A DNA stretch of 37,467 nucleotides, taken from positions 1-37,467 of the forward strand of contig JAYMSP010001019.1 of the NCBI GenBank assembly GCA_036897095.1. The letters run 5' to 3'. Source of the stretch: Plantago elongata (Eukaryota > Streptophyta > Magnoliopsida > Lamiales > Plantaginaceae). The notes beneath the pieces were generated by a model, which saw only the letters and a list, made by a program, of their open reading frames with translations, did not search any database and was not told the DNA's origin. Of this stretch, positions 11,458 through 22,006 are shown piece after piece (positions within the stretch are counted from its first letter, which is position 1; each line of letters starts with the position of its first letter). Position numbers and translations under genes: made by a program.

Positions 11458-12462
11458 ATGTTATTGATGCTTCAAAGTAGTCGAATGACAATGGGGTTCT
11501 TAATGGGTGTTTCCATGATGGCTTTTGAGGTGAATATGCATTGGTGTAGACAAAATCTGCTAGAACCTTTAGCTAGGAAGAGGTATGACATGGAGTTTAG
11601 GTTGTATGTACAAATGTATAGGAACTTTAGGCTATTTGAAGAGGATGATGAAGCGTGCATCGATAACTTGCGTATGGACTTGGCCTGTTTCGACAAACTC
11701 TGTAAATTACTTGAAGTTGCTGCTGGATTGTACAACAATAGGCACGTAACTGTAAAAGAACAAGTAGTTATATTCCTTTCAATTCTTGCTCATAACAAGA
11801 AGAGTAGGATTATCCACTTCGATTTTATTCAGTTCGGAGAAACAATCAGCAAGTACTTCCACCTATTGTTGAAGGTTGTTCTTGGTTTGCACAAGCATCT
11901 TCTCGTCGTTCCAGAGCCCGTGAACGAACAAAATGCTCCGGCTCGTTGGCAGCCCTTTCAAGTAAGTGAAATTTTTTTCCAAACAGTATGGTTTCTTTGT
12001 TTTGTAGGGGTGTTTGGGTGCCTTGGATGGTACACACATCCGTGTGAAGGTTCCACGTGACAAACAGATTCCATATCGTGGTCGTAAAGGCATTGTTACG
12101 GTCAATGTTATTGGTGCTGTTGACTGTAACATGAACTTCACGTATGTGTTATCGGGATGGGAAGGTTCGTCAAATGATAATCGAGTTTTGCGCAATGCTC
12201 TAGCTCGATCAAATGGACTTCGTGTTCCATACGGTATGTATAATTTTTACTTGAGTTAGTTTATCAACATACAAACTTTGTAAGTTGAATAGATTATCCC
12301 TAGGATTCTGAAATGTGTTATATTTTTATAACTGCAGGTCGATACTACTTATGTGGCAGTGGTTTTCCAGTATCCTGCCCAGCTCTTCAATTCCATTGTA
12401 GCTTAATTTATCCACTTTATTTGGTTGCTCCATTCAATAATATAATCATCACCTGCGTGTGA
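11458..12462 (+). pseudogene. Truncated PIF/Harbinger nuclease (HARBI1/ALP1-like)
   Basis: Derived from the DDE nuclease of a PIF/Harbinger transposon. The frame can be joined as 11458..11961, 12008..12233, 12338..12462 (284 aa). Residues about 40-165 match the N-terminal helical region (LARKRYDMEFR, VTVKEQVVIFLSILAH). Exon 2 carries the first catalytic Asp in CLGALDGTHIRVKVP (D175) and the second in GWEGSSNDNRVL (D225). After GRYYLCGSGF the family sequence stops and an unrelated tail of about 35 residues follows. The region normally holding the third acidic residue is missing, so nuclease activity is not expected. The first intron would be only 46 nt, near or below the plant minimum; if it is not spliced the frame is also broken there. 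A domesticated DNA-binding remnant is possible, but a dead copy is likelier. Confidence 0.75.
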
Positions 12463-13980
12463 CAGGAAGAAACCATAACATAATTTTATTAAGCACATGG
12501 ATATGCCATAGTTGACATCATATACCAAGAAATCAATATTTCAATACTTGTTAAACCAAGCAACAAAATAACATGACTTGAATGAGTTTGCCTCCAAATT
12601 TCTGCGATTTTGTTTCATCGTTAAAGATACATAATTTGATGCTCGTTCAACTCATAACCCCGACCAAATGAAAAAAAGAAAAAAGGGTTCAAAATGTTAA
12701 TCTATATATAACTCAAACGCATTTTAACTAAGTTTTTCGAAAACAGATAATGAAGCCTTATACGTGCAACATATTCTAATGAATGAATTAGTTTCTTCGA
12801 AGCAATACAAATTATTACGAGATAAAACTTTGAAGATGTAACTCATACGTATTCTTCCTAATATTCTAGACTGGAAAGTTAAAAGTTATACGTAAAACAT
12901 TTTTGAATTGAAGAAAACATAGACAATATAATAATCGTTAAATTAATTATATTTTTCCATCCCAACATTATTACTTCACTCATTCCATTTTTTAGGTCCA
13001 AAAGTATGATTCAGATTCCGCTTGAACTGCTCCCATGCATATTTAATGGTAATTAGTGTGGTTTAGTATAATAAATGGTAAGTAGTGTGGTGTCGTATAT
13101 TGAATGGTAATTAATGTGGTGTAGTATATTGAGTATATTGAATGGTATTAGTGTGGTTTTGTTCTAATCACTGCATCCCAAACATTCACATACCCATTAA
13201 TTAGTGTAGTGTTGTTGTAATGACAAGATCACTCCACCTGATACCAATATCCATCCCGGTTGATTTTAACTTAATTAAACGGGCTACTTTGACTTGTTAA
13301 TTTCACAACCTTGTGTAGTTTGAATTCAACAAAGTCACTACCAAATCATTACTAATACTAATTAAACTAAAGAACACAAGTTATGTAGCACAAAAGTAGT
13401 TTTCGGATTACCATAATTTTAGGATTTCGCTTTTTCTAAAATTATTCATACACAATTTTCAATTAGGTAGTCGAGCATATAATGGTGTGTGAACAATTCA
13501 CGAGTTCGAACATTTGTACCTACGAAAATTTATAATTACATATTATAAAAAATGTCTGCGGGATCGGCATATTCACATGTCAAATTTGTTTGTACATAAC
13601 TACACAAATAAGAGTGCATGGTTTACAACTCCCAACCATTGTAACGAGGGTTTAGGTACTTCATCAAGTTGCATCCAAACATAATATTATGTTTTTGTGG
13701 ATTTTTCAATTTCATTCAAACATAATTAACGGCTTCACTATTACGTTATACTCGTATTCAACTACATTCAACTATTACACAAATACCGTATTCAATGCTT
13801 GCAGTTTCAAAGATCCTTATCCACTTGCAGTACTTCACCGTTAGAGTTTGAATGAGTATGGAAATCTAAAAGTACAAAGATCGTACATGTATATAATTTG
13901 TTCACCCATAAGTTAGTGGTACTTTATAAGCATTGTTGTTTAAGATTTAACAATATCAAATTCGTATCAACACTTAACAA
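12463..13980. other. AT-rich intergenic region with repeats
   Basis: No gene is visible. It contains a short tandem array (13045-13161). At 13450-13510 a weak box-B-like GAGTTCGAAC occurs without other SINE features. I see no terminal inverted repeats that would close the truncated Harbinger copy. Confidence 0.45.
13045..13161 (+). repeat. Degenerate tandem repeat, about 29-bp unit, four copies
   Basis: Units starting AATGGTAA/AATGGTAT begin at 13045, 13074, 13103 and 13141, each containing a variant of TAGTGTGGT and a GTATA motif. The third unit is longer because GTATATTG is duplicated. The copies differ at several positions, so the array is not recent. Confidence 0.75.
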
Positions 13981-13987
13981 AAAACTC

Positions 13988-13995
13988 TATAAATA
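13988..13995 (+). promoter_or_regulatory. TATA box upstream of the MYB/SANT-like locus
   Basis: TATAAATA is followed about 30-40 nt later by a C/A-rich initiator-like stretch. It lies 287 nt before the ATG at 14282. It may be the remains of the transposon ORF promoter or a chance match in AT-rich DNA. Confidence 0.35.
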
Positions 13996-14281
13996 CTCCG
14001 CCACTCCTTATTTCATAACACATTTCATCCCAATCAACACTTTTCTATATTATATAATGTATGCTACCTTTCCATCGATCCAAACACCTAAACATTTATC
14101 AATTGGTTTTATCTTCATCATCGACACGTTTAAATGAACTAACTTGTAATTTTCTTTTCATCATTGGAAAAATGAAACCTAGTATCACTCATATATTACT
14201 TTAATTATTTCTTTCATGGTTGTACAATTGAATATGAAGTTCTAATTTCATTAATAAAACTTCTCTTTTTGCAACCAAGCT

Positions 14282-15143
14282 ATGAAATTCGTCGTCTCCA
14301 CGAGACCACAAGACAGCTACTTTTACTCAAAAGATAACGTTTGGACCGCTACATGTGAAGACATTTTTATCAACACACTCGCCGAACATGCCAATCGAAC
14401 GGGGTTCCCTATTGAAGTTGATTCTAAGTACTTGGAAGTTGCGAGACTCAAGCTGAATCAAATGGTTAACTGGTTCACACAAACGGGCATTTTCCACCGT
14501 TTCTTGATGTTGAGGGAGAGGTATCAACAATTCTCATAAATCATTGATCTCCCTGGTGTTCACTACGATATCACCAACAACACCCTCCAGGCTGACTGTC
14601 CCGCATGACGTACTATACTTTTAATGAACTTTCAATACCTCAATATCATTCTAGGTTATTTCTTTGTTTATGGATTCTACACATTTCTTGCATGAATTAG
14701 GATTACACCAATGGACCGGCTTACATGAAGGAAGCTTTTGGAAGGCGCCTTTTCAGTGGTTTGATTGGAGGACGTGGCAAAGAAGATGAAATATAAACTC
14801 AACGTCAGCCTACTGCACGTTGCCTACTCCGCGATCCTACCCCAACACTGCTTGGGTTGTCAACACTAACCTGGCGAAACCAAGGTTTTCCTTTCACAGC
14901 GGCGACACTTTCAATAGCGACCAATTCAGCTCCACAAGATTAGACGGAAATAATCTCTTGATTCTTGATGATGATTCAAATGCATCCATGCCCAGTTTCC
15001 GTCGTATTCAATACTCCAGGTTTGATGGTTGGTCATTATTACTCGACGCACAAAAGAACAACAACAACCAGGCTGGGCCTACTGCCCCAGGCCCCATAGG
15101 ATTTGGAGATGGAACAGGCTCATCAATCATCATTCCATTTTAA
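14282..15143 (+). pseudogene. Broken MYB/SANT-like transposon ORF
   Basis: The first frame (14282-14539, 85 codons) has the layout of plant MYB/SANT-like domains found in PIF/Harbinger-type ORF1 proteins: a tryptophan and acidic residue start (VWTATCEDIFINTLAEHANR), then a segment ending in LRERYQQFS. After TAA at 14537-14539 the same frame goes on with IIDLPGVHYDITNNTLQADC, which resembles the conserved continuation of that family, and meets a TGA where a Trp is usual (14606-14608). A further family-like piece, DYTNGPAYMKEAFG, starts at 14701 in another frame, and a third frame (about 14820-15143) encodes an Asn/Ser-rich, unrecognised tail. Two stops and frame changes indicate a pseudogene. 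The family assignment is by eye and moderate. Confidence 0.5.
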
Positions 15144-16827
15144 ATTCATGGATAATGTCCGGCTTCCAAAGGGTTTATTAGTTTTCCTGCAACATAAGCT
15201 AGCTAAAAAAAACCAACGTAAGAAGTACTTCTCTATGTTCTATGTGGGTTCTTGTTTTTCCTATATACCTCCTCACTAGGTCATGTGTAATATAATGTTA
15301 TGTTGTTTGAGTTTGTGGTTTTTCCCCCTCCTGCAAGTACAAATCAATGTTTTCCATTTAATTAACCACGACTTACACAACCAAAACTCAAACAAACCCA
15401 AACACTTCTTCAAATTTTGTTAAATGGAATATTATCGTACAATATCACCATTTCAATAGTTGTCGTCTGGAAATAATCCAATACTTATTTTCAATTCAAC
15501 AATCTCCTATTCAAAACAAAAAATTATTGACGTCCCTCGTATTTCAATGACACGTAAATCGAAACTACAATATTGTTTTCACATAATAAAAATCATAAGG
15601 ATGGACAATTTTTAGTACTTGCATTTGCAAATAATTCCACAACCCCAAATCCACCAAACGAAACAACCAGCAATAGAAAATGGACTTGGACCAAATCCAA
15701 CTAAAGTCCATGTCAAAATTGTGTACCAAACCGGAAATAAAGCTCAAAGCCAGAACTTTAAGACCCAAAATTAAAATCTGGATTTTTGTCTTTAACCTCA
15801 AAACAAAGCTCAAATTCCGACGAACCAAACGAAGTCCAAAGATTTAAAGTTTGGAGTACATCATTTCACAAACATTATTCGCTATGTTTCAACATAAAAA
15901 CTCAGATGAAATATGTTTCCATCTTACATTCTTATTCAATCCAAATTGAAAAATTCAACCAATGGACATGATAAAACAAAAGGTATGTAGAGGATGTATG
16001 TGGACATTTACGATACAAGGAGGATAGTATATTACCAGTATCACATTCTTTCTTTTATCCAAGGACGAAGCTAACTCTTTGAGCCCATTCAGTTACATTC
16101 GAATTGCTTTTTGGGTGTATGTACCACCTCACTATAATAACACATGAACTTTTTCGCACACTTTTTCAGTAGAGTAAATCGAAAAATTTATCAATTTGTT
16201 ATCCATCCTAAAATGAATTTATATAACTATATCATGCTTACTTTTAAAAGAAAAACATACGTTCTTAGTTTGAGTAGCGTAACTTTGGGATTAAATTTCT
16301 CGAGTTATAACTTAATAAATTTAAATTGATTGAGATAAAATCCATAAGATAATCTAGTGAAATAGTGATTTTTTCATTACATATGAAAATTCTAATTTTT
16401 TACATTAAAACCCACAAACTTTAAATAACAACCCACAAACTGTACGTTAAAACTCACATGCACTGAATAATAATTCAAATAAAAATCTACAGACCCTAAA
16501 TAAAAAAGGCGAATATGAACATTTTCATATCTGATGAAAAATCATTCTTTCCCTAAACTTTGTAGGAATTCATTAATGATACAAAATACAATGGGAAAAT
16601 TAGCATCAGGGGCCCAATTGTGAAGAAAATTACAAAAAGCGATCCAGGGAAATGGAATGTTCACAAAAAATAACCTGAAATTGTATCATAGTGTGCAAAT
16701 GATACAGTTTTTATGCCTAAAATTGTATATTCAATGTGACGGTATACAATTTTTTATTGTACCATATAATGCAAATAATACAAGTATACAACAGTCATTT
16801 TTTGAAAAGTTTTTTTAACACATTACC
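15144..16827. other. AT-rich intergenic region
   Basis: No gene is seen. Short recurring motifs (ACCAAACGAA at about 15653 and 15822, AAAGCTCAAA at about 15738 and 15806) in 15590-15850 suggest a degraded small transposon, but I could not define its ends. An inverted repeat lies at 16363-16555. Confidence 0.4.
16363..16555. repeat. Imperfect inverted repeat, MITE-like
   Basis: The arms at about 16363-16400 and 16512-16552 are imperfect reverse complements sharing ATTTTTCAT and ATATGAAAAT cores. They enclose about 110 nt in which AAACCCACAAAC-like words recur. Size and structure resemble a decayed MITE. No target duplication was recognised. Confidence 0.4.
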
Positions 16828-16926
16828 GGCCCATAATTCTCCAAATACAATTGAGCCCATATGAGCCCTTAATTCACAAAATATTATTGGTCCAAGAATG
16901 ATTACTTAATTGAAATTTAGGCCCAT
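16828..16926. promoter_or_regulatory. GGCCCAT motifs in the SNF12 promoter
   Basis: GGCCCA occurs at 16828-16833 and GGCCCAT at 16920-16926, just before the presumed transcript start of the SNF12 gene. Such elements are frequent in promoters of constitutively expressed plant genes. Function is inferred. Confidence 0.4.
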
Positions 16927-16939
16927 CTCCTCAGATTCT

Positions 16940-19200
16940 CAGTCCAACAAACCTTCACTCCACTTCCAATTATCGAGCACAAAAAGCCATTGAAGAACTG
17001 AAAATCCGCTTGAGATCGCTGACCGTATAAGACATACACCATCAACACCAACAAACCTTCAGCTTTCAAATTCTCCTTCCATTGGCGTTTGAGGTACATT
17101 TTCAGCTTTTGATCCAATTATTTCAGCTCAAAATTGTATCTTGAGCTCCAACAAATCGTGCATTTACTTTTCAAAATGTTCCTATTTTTATGTTCAATTG
17201 CTGCTGAAAATGGTTGTCTTGTAGTGATATATCTTCCACGGTTCTAAATTTAGAGTATTTAGTATATGGGTATTCTCTTTCTGGTATAATTGCTGGATAT
17301 AGGGTTTAGGGTTTCGTTAATTTTTTGGGTCAAGGTTTGATTTTTATGATCCTGATACTATTTGTTGTATATTTATTCTGTAATTGGCATATTCCAGCTC
17401 AATTGAGCTGAGTCTGACTTGTTGGCCCTTTTATCCATGTCCTCTTGGTGGAAATCTATGTTGATAGACATTTAATATGCAACAGTGTGTGCATTTACTT
17501 TCTAAATTGTTTATTTTGTTTGTTTGCTTGGTTCCAGCATCTTGTTTAGGGCTGTCATCAAAACACGGGCTGTGATTTATTATGTCTTACTTAGCTAAGC
17601 AGAATCTAGCTGAATCTACACTGTGCCCTTCTTATGGATACCACTATTCCGTATTATGAACAAAAACCATATAGTCAATGCTGTCCTGGGGGAGAGGGGG
17701 GAGGGGTGGTGGTGGTTATATTTAGTCACTTAGTTTTTACCAATAGAACTTAACTGAACGGCCGTCGATTAAAAAAGAAACAGCGCAGGAAATCGATGCA
17801 TAGGTTTGCAATGATGATGTTCTTGACTTCCAGTTTTACGATCTAGATTATTATTGTGACTTTAATTTGCGAATTAAAATTGGCTATGGACTTATTTTGA
17901 TATTTTCTTTTAAATTGCTACAGTCAGAACTTGACTTATTGTGACTTTCATGAACTAACGAAGATTCCTTCATACTTGTCTTTGTTGTTTAAAGGATTAT
18001 TATAGTTGAAACAGCTGAAGGAAAAATGTTTGTATTTTTGTGTTTGCATGTCTGTGCCCTTCATTTAGTAATTTGTGTGCAGGTAAAAGTTTCAGTATAG
18101 AGTGTAGGACTTTCCTGATAACCTTCACCAGGTGTTGATACATATTGTCGTAGTATCCTGCAAGTTGCATAATCTAGCTTAATCCAGCCGAGCTTAATTT
18201 ATTGCTCCTTTTATCTCAGGCATATTATAGACATTCAACCCGCAACATGTTGTGCCTTAATTTTTTCAGAAATTTTATTTCTTTGTCTCCAGGCTTCCAG
18301 CTTACGGTGCTCATAAAAACATTGGCGGAGTTTTACTTTTAGTTTGGTTCAGTTCCTTTTAATTCATGTTATGAGCAGAATTGAGTGGCTTCTTGATATA
18401 ATTATATCCGTACGCATTTCACACACAAGTTACTCTATAGTCCTTAGTAGCATTTGCTGCATGTCGTTTTGTCTTAGCATTCTCCTGGGCTATTCAATGT
18501 GGCCTTTCTGATGATACCATTATTTATAATTCTGAATAGCAGTGCGTTCTATGTTGAAAAATGAAAGAAAAAATTACTGATGTTTTAGTCATTTGATTCG
18601 TGTACACTGTCTCTACTAAAAAGGAAGTTGCACATAGGCTTTTATATATACATGTATTATATTTTGGAAACGACAAGCATTAAATGGAACAACAATACAG
18701 CAAGAGCATAAGAATATCAATAAATAACAACAATACATGAATATAATATCCTTAAACTCGTTTTTCCTTGCGTACCAACGAAGAGTCGTCAGTCGTTAGT
18801 ATACTTTGTAATATATATACTAGAAGATGGAGACATTTTTCTATCTGACGACTTTGTAGTGCTTTAATGATGAAGTCATAAGTTATGATGTTATTACTTT
18901 GAAGAGTTTGTATTCATTCTGCTAATGATGATTTTTTTTGTATTTGTCCTGTTTACTTATGGATTACAATAGTAAAAATAGCTAAAGTATAATCGTATCT
19001 GTGTATCTTCGTGCTATATTTTTCATGTGGTGCCTGCACGTTCTATATCTCTGGGTTGTCTTTGTGATGTTGTTGGCCGCGTGCCAGTGTAACTGGTATT
19101 TTTCTGATGTGAGTTTTTTTTAATTCAGGATTCCTTGTTGGACATGCTTATGTGATACTCTGAATATCATTGATTGTATTATTCTACCTCATAGATAGCC
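16940..19200 (+). promoter_or_regulatory. 5' leader with a 2-kb intron, SNF12 gene
   Basis: A C/A-rich leader exon is likely at about 16940-17093, ending in a donor (TTTGAG|GTACAT at 17094). Acceptor candidates are the T-rich ...TTCAG ending at 19128 and ...CATAG ending at 19194, so the leader intron is about 2.0-2.1 kb. Large first introns in plant housekeeping genes often raise expression. The intron appears to contain a diverged internal duplication (about 17395-17660 and 18165-18545). No coding exon is evident inside it. Confidence 0.5.
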
Positions 19201-21030
19201 ATGTCCGCAAACAACAATAACCCACAAAAGAACATTGGTGCTTCATCCCCTTTTGGAAGTTCTATGCCTGTGAATCCATCTACACAACCACAACTTGGAT
19301 CTGGATTTCCAGGTCAGTTTCAGTTTAATGCAGCTCATGCACAAGCCCTTGCCCAGGCCCAGTCAAAGGCTCATGCACAAGCACAGGCCCATGCACATTT
19401 CCAAGCCCAATTACAAGCCCAGGGGCTTTCATTTAATCAGGGGCATGCTGGTGGGATCCCAAATTTGGGCTCACCGTCGCCTTCGGTTTCAGGAAGTGCA
19501 GGAGCTAAAAGGTTCCCCCAGAAACCACCTGTGCGTCCTCCGAGTTTCTCACCTTCAAATACAGCCTCTCCAATGAGGACAATGGACACTTCAGCAGCTT
19601 CCCGAAAGAAGAAGCAAAAGCTTCCGGATAAACAGTTGCATGAAAGAGTCGCAGCTATCTTACCAGAATCTGCTCTTTATACTCAGCTTCTTGAGTTTGA
19701 GTCCCGCGTTGATGCTGCTTTGACAAGAAAGAAAATTGACATCCAAGAGTCTCTAAAGACGCCAACCTACATTCAGAAGACGCTTCGCATTTATGTCTTT
19801 AATACTTTTGCTAATCAGATTCGCACGATCCCTAAGAAGCCTAATGCTGAGCCACCTACATGGACACTTAAAATTGTAGGAAGGCTTTTGGAGGAGGGAG
19901 TGGATCCCGACCAGGTTGCAATGATGCAGAAATCAAACCCTATGTACCCAAAGTTCTCTTCATTTTTCAAAAGAGTTACTATTACTCTGGACCAGAAAGT
20001 CTATCCTGACAACCATTTGATCATATGGGACAGTGCCCGGTCACCTGCCCCTCATGAAGGTTTTGAGGTCAAACGGAAAGGTGATCAAGAATTCACAGCA
20101 AGCATAAGATTGGAAATGAATTATATGCCTGAGAAGTTTAAGCTTTCGCCCACATTGATGGAACTTTTAGGCATCGAGGTCGATACACGTGCAAGGATCA
20201 TGGCTGCAATATGGCAGTATGTCAAGGCTCGGAAATTGCAGTCTCTGGATGATCCATCTACTTTCAACTGTGATCCACCACTTCAAAAGGTGTTTGGAGA
20301 AGCAAAAATTAAGTTTACAGCGGTCACGCAGAAGATTACACCCCACCTGTTTCCTCCGCAGCCCATACATTTGGAGCACAGGGTCAAACTTTCAGGAAAT
20401 AGTCCCGTTGGAACTGCATGTTATGATGTCTTAGTCGATATACCGTTCCCAATACAGAGGGAACTCAATGTTTTGTTGGCGAATACTGAAAAAACTAAAG
20501 AGATTGATGCATGTGATGAAGCTATATGTGCTGCTATAAGGAAGATACACGAGCACAGGCGAAGAAGGGCATTCTTTCTTGGGTTTAGTCAGTCGCCCGT
20601 AGAATTTATTAATACCCTTGTAGATTCTCAAAATAAGGATCTGAAGGTTGTTGCTGGAGAAGCAAGTCGCAATGCAGAGAAAGAACGCCATTCAGATTTC
20701 TACAACCAACCCTGGTATTGTATTTGTGCGCGCATATTAAAAGTTTTGTTAAAATGTTGCTTTGCAGATTAGTTCATATCGTAGGCTATATAGTATGGTG
20801 TTAAGAAGATAGGGAAAAAAGGCTAAAACAAAAGAATGAAGTCTCATGCTTTCAAATTGCCATGTGTTGTCTGTGTAGGCGATAATTAGATTATAATAGA
20901 TGATCTCAAATTCACTATTATTTGGTAGTTAATGAAATGCATAATTTGTTTCAGGGTGGAAGATGCTGTTATTCGTTACCTCAACCGAAAGCCTCCACCA
21001 CCTGCAGATAATGCTCATGGCAGCACATAA
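19201..21030 (+). CDS. SNF12: SWI/SNF subunit SNF12/BAF60 (SWIB domain)
   Basis: Nuclear accessory subunit of SWI/SNF chromatin-remodelling complexes, orthologous to yeast SNF12, animal BAF60 and Arabidopsis CHC1 (At5g14170). CDS join(19201..20714, 20955..21030), 1590 nt, 529 aa, close to the 534 aa of Arabidopsis. Residues 44-75 are an Ala/Gln/His-rich low-complexity run; a basic patch RKKKQK is at 135-140. The conserved central region [22 protein letters not shown] starts at 146. The SWIB/MDM2 fold spans about 308-385 ([20 protein letters not shown] to ITPHLFPP). The C-terminal [16 protein letters not shown] region follows. The final intron splits a Trp codon (CCC TG|GTATTG ... TTTCAG|G), giving the tail [16 protein letters not shown]. 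If this intron were retained, translation would stop after 18 foreign residues. The ATG at 19201 starts a typical plant N-terminus. Confidence 0.95.
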
Positions 21031-22006
21031 TTTGGATGCGTTTCTGCAAACACAGCATCATTTCAAGTCTCTGAGTGGCATTTGAGTATGCAATTTCAAG
21101 CCCCAAGAAGTAAGGACACATCCCTAGAAACTGAAGTTTTTGCTATTCCAGCATTTGGTCTCAGTTGATGGTGTTAGTGCTACAAATCTGGCTATTTAAA
21201 TGGATCATGACGTACACGCTCAGGTTGTTCTAGTCTTAGTTCTGATGTACTGTATTTATGTGTATTGTGTAAAAGCAGCCCCGAAAGAGACTGACAGCAA
21301 AAGCCTCGTTCCTCAGACTAGGACTTTCAGTAGCAGGAGCTGCTTCTGTAACATTCTAGAATAAGCCAAGAGCTGATGATCGCAATAGATAAGCTAGGTT
21401 GCCTTGACTTGAATTTCGTGTAAAACTATAAATTTGTTGTTTTCGTTAGTTTTCATTTCGCTTATGTACTTGGAAAATCTCAAAATAGTACTTTGAGATT
21501 CATGGGATCCTTTTTTTTTTTAGCAACATTCATGGGATCTTTCGACTGTTTTTGACTGGTGAGAAAATTATTTTAGTACTTTATTGGAAATGATTGTTAT
21601 CTAATTCAGCGTAATCAGAGGTCGGCCAGGTGGCACATATGTTACTAGAAGCCAGGCATGCTACGTATAAATTTGGTCAGAGGCTGACTAACACAGCAAA
21701 ACGCATACGACGACTCACAGGAAAACTTAAGATCCAAGACAATCTAATTCCATCTAGAGAGCACATGTTGCTGCTTTAACCAGCGCAATCAATCAATCTC
21801 TCAATTGCCAGGTAAACAAATTTTAAGGTACAATAACTGATTGATAGATCATCTGGAAATCTTAGTCTATAACGTTGGAAGGTCAACTAGATAAAGTTCG
21901 AGTTCATTCTCGTTTATGGCCATTACCAGATTCCCTCCATCAAACCCTCAAGGGCCATTATAGCCTGCTGCTCCATCTACAAGGTGAAATAGACACCGTG
22001 GTAATT
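21031..22006. other. Convergent 3' ends of SNF12 and CARA
   Basis: This gap separates the stop codons of the + strand SNF12 gene and the - strand CARA gene. The SNF12 3' UTR probably occupies the first 400-450 nt and the CARA 3' UTR the last few hundred. The frame at 21875-22195 on the + strand is antisense to the last CARA exon and has no independent support. Confidence 0.5.

Noticed and set aside
13450..13515. tRNA- or SINE-like word GAGTTCGAAC
   Set aside because: There is no convincing A box, no cloverleaf and no A-tail; a single 10-mer is not enough.
16917..17117. 66-codon frame on the - strand
   Set aside because: It overlaps the leader exon and promoter of the SNF12 gene on the other strand and has no recognisable domain.
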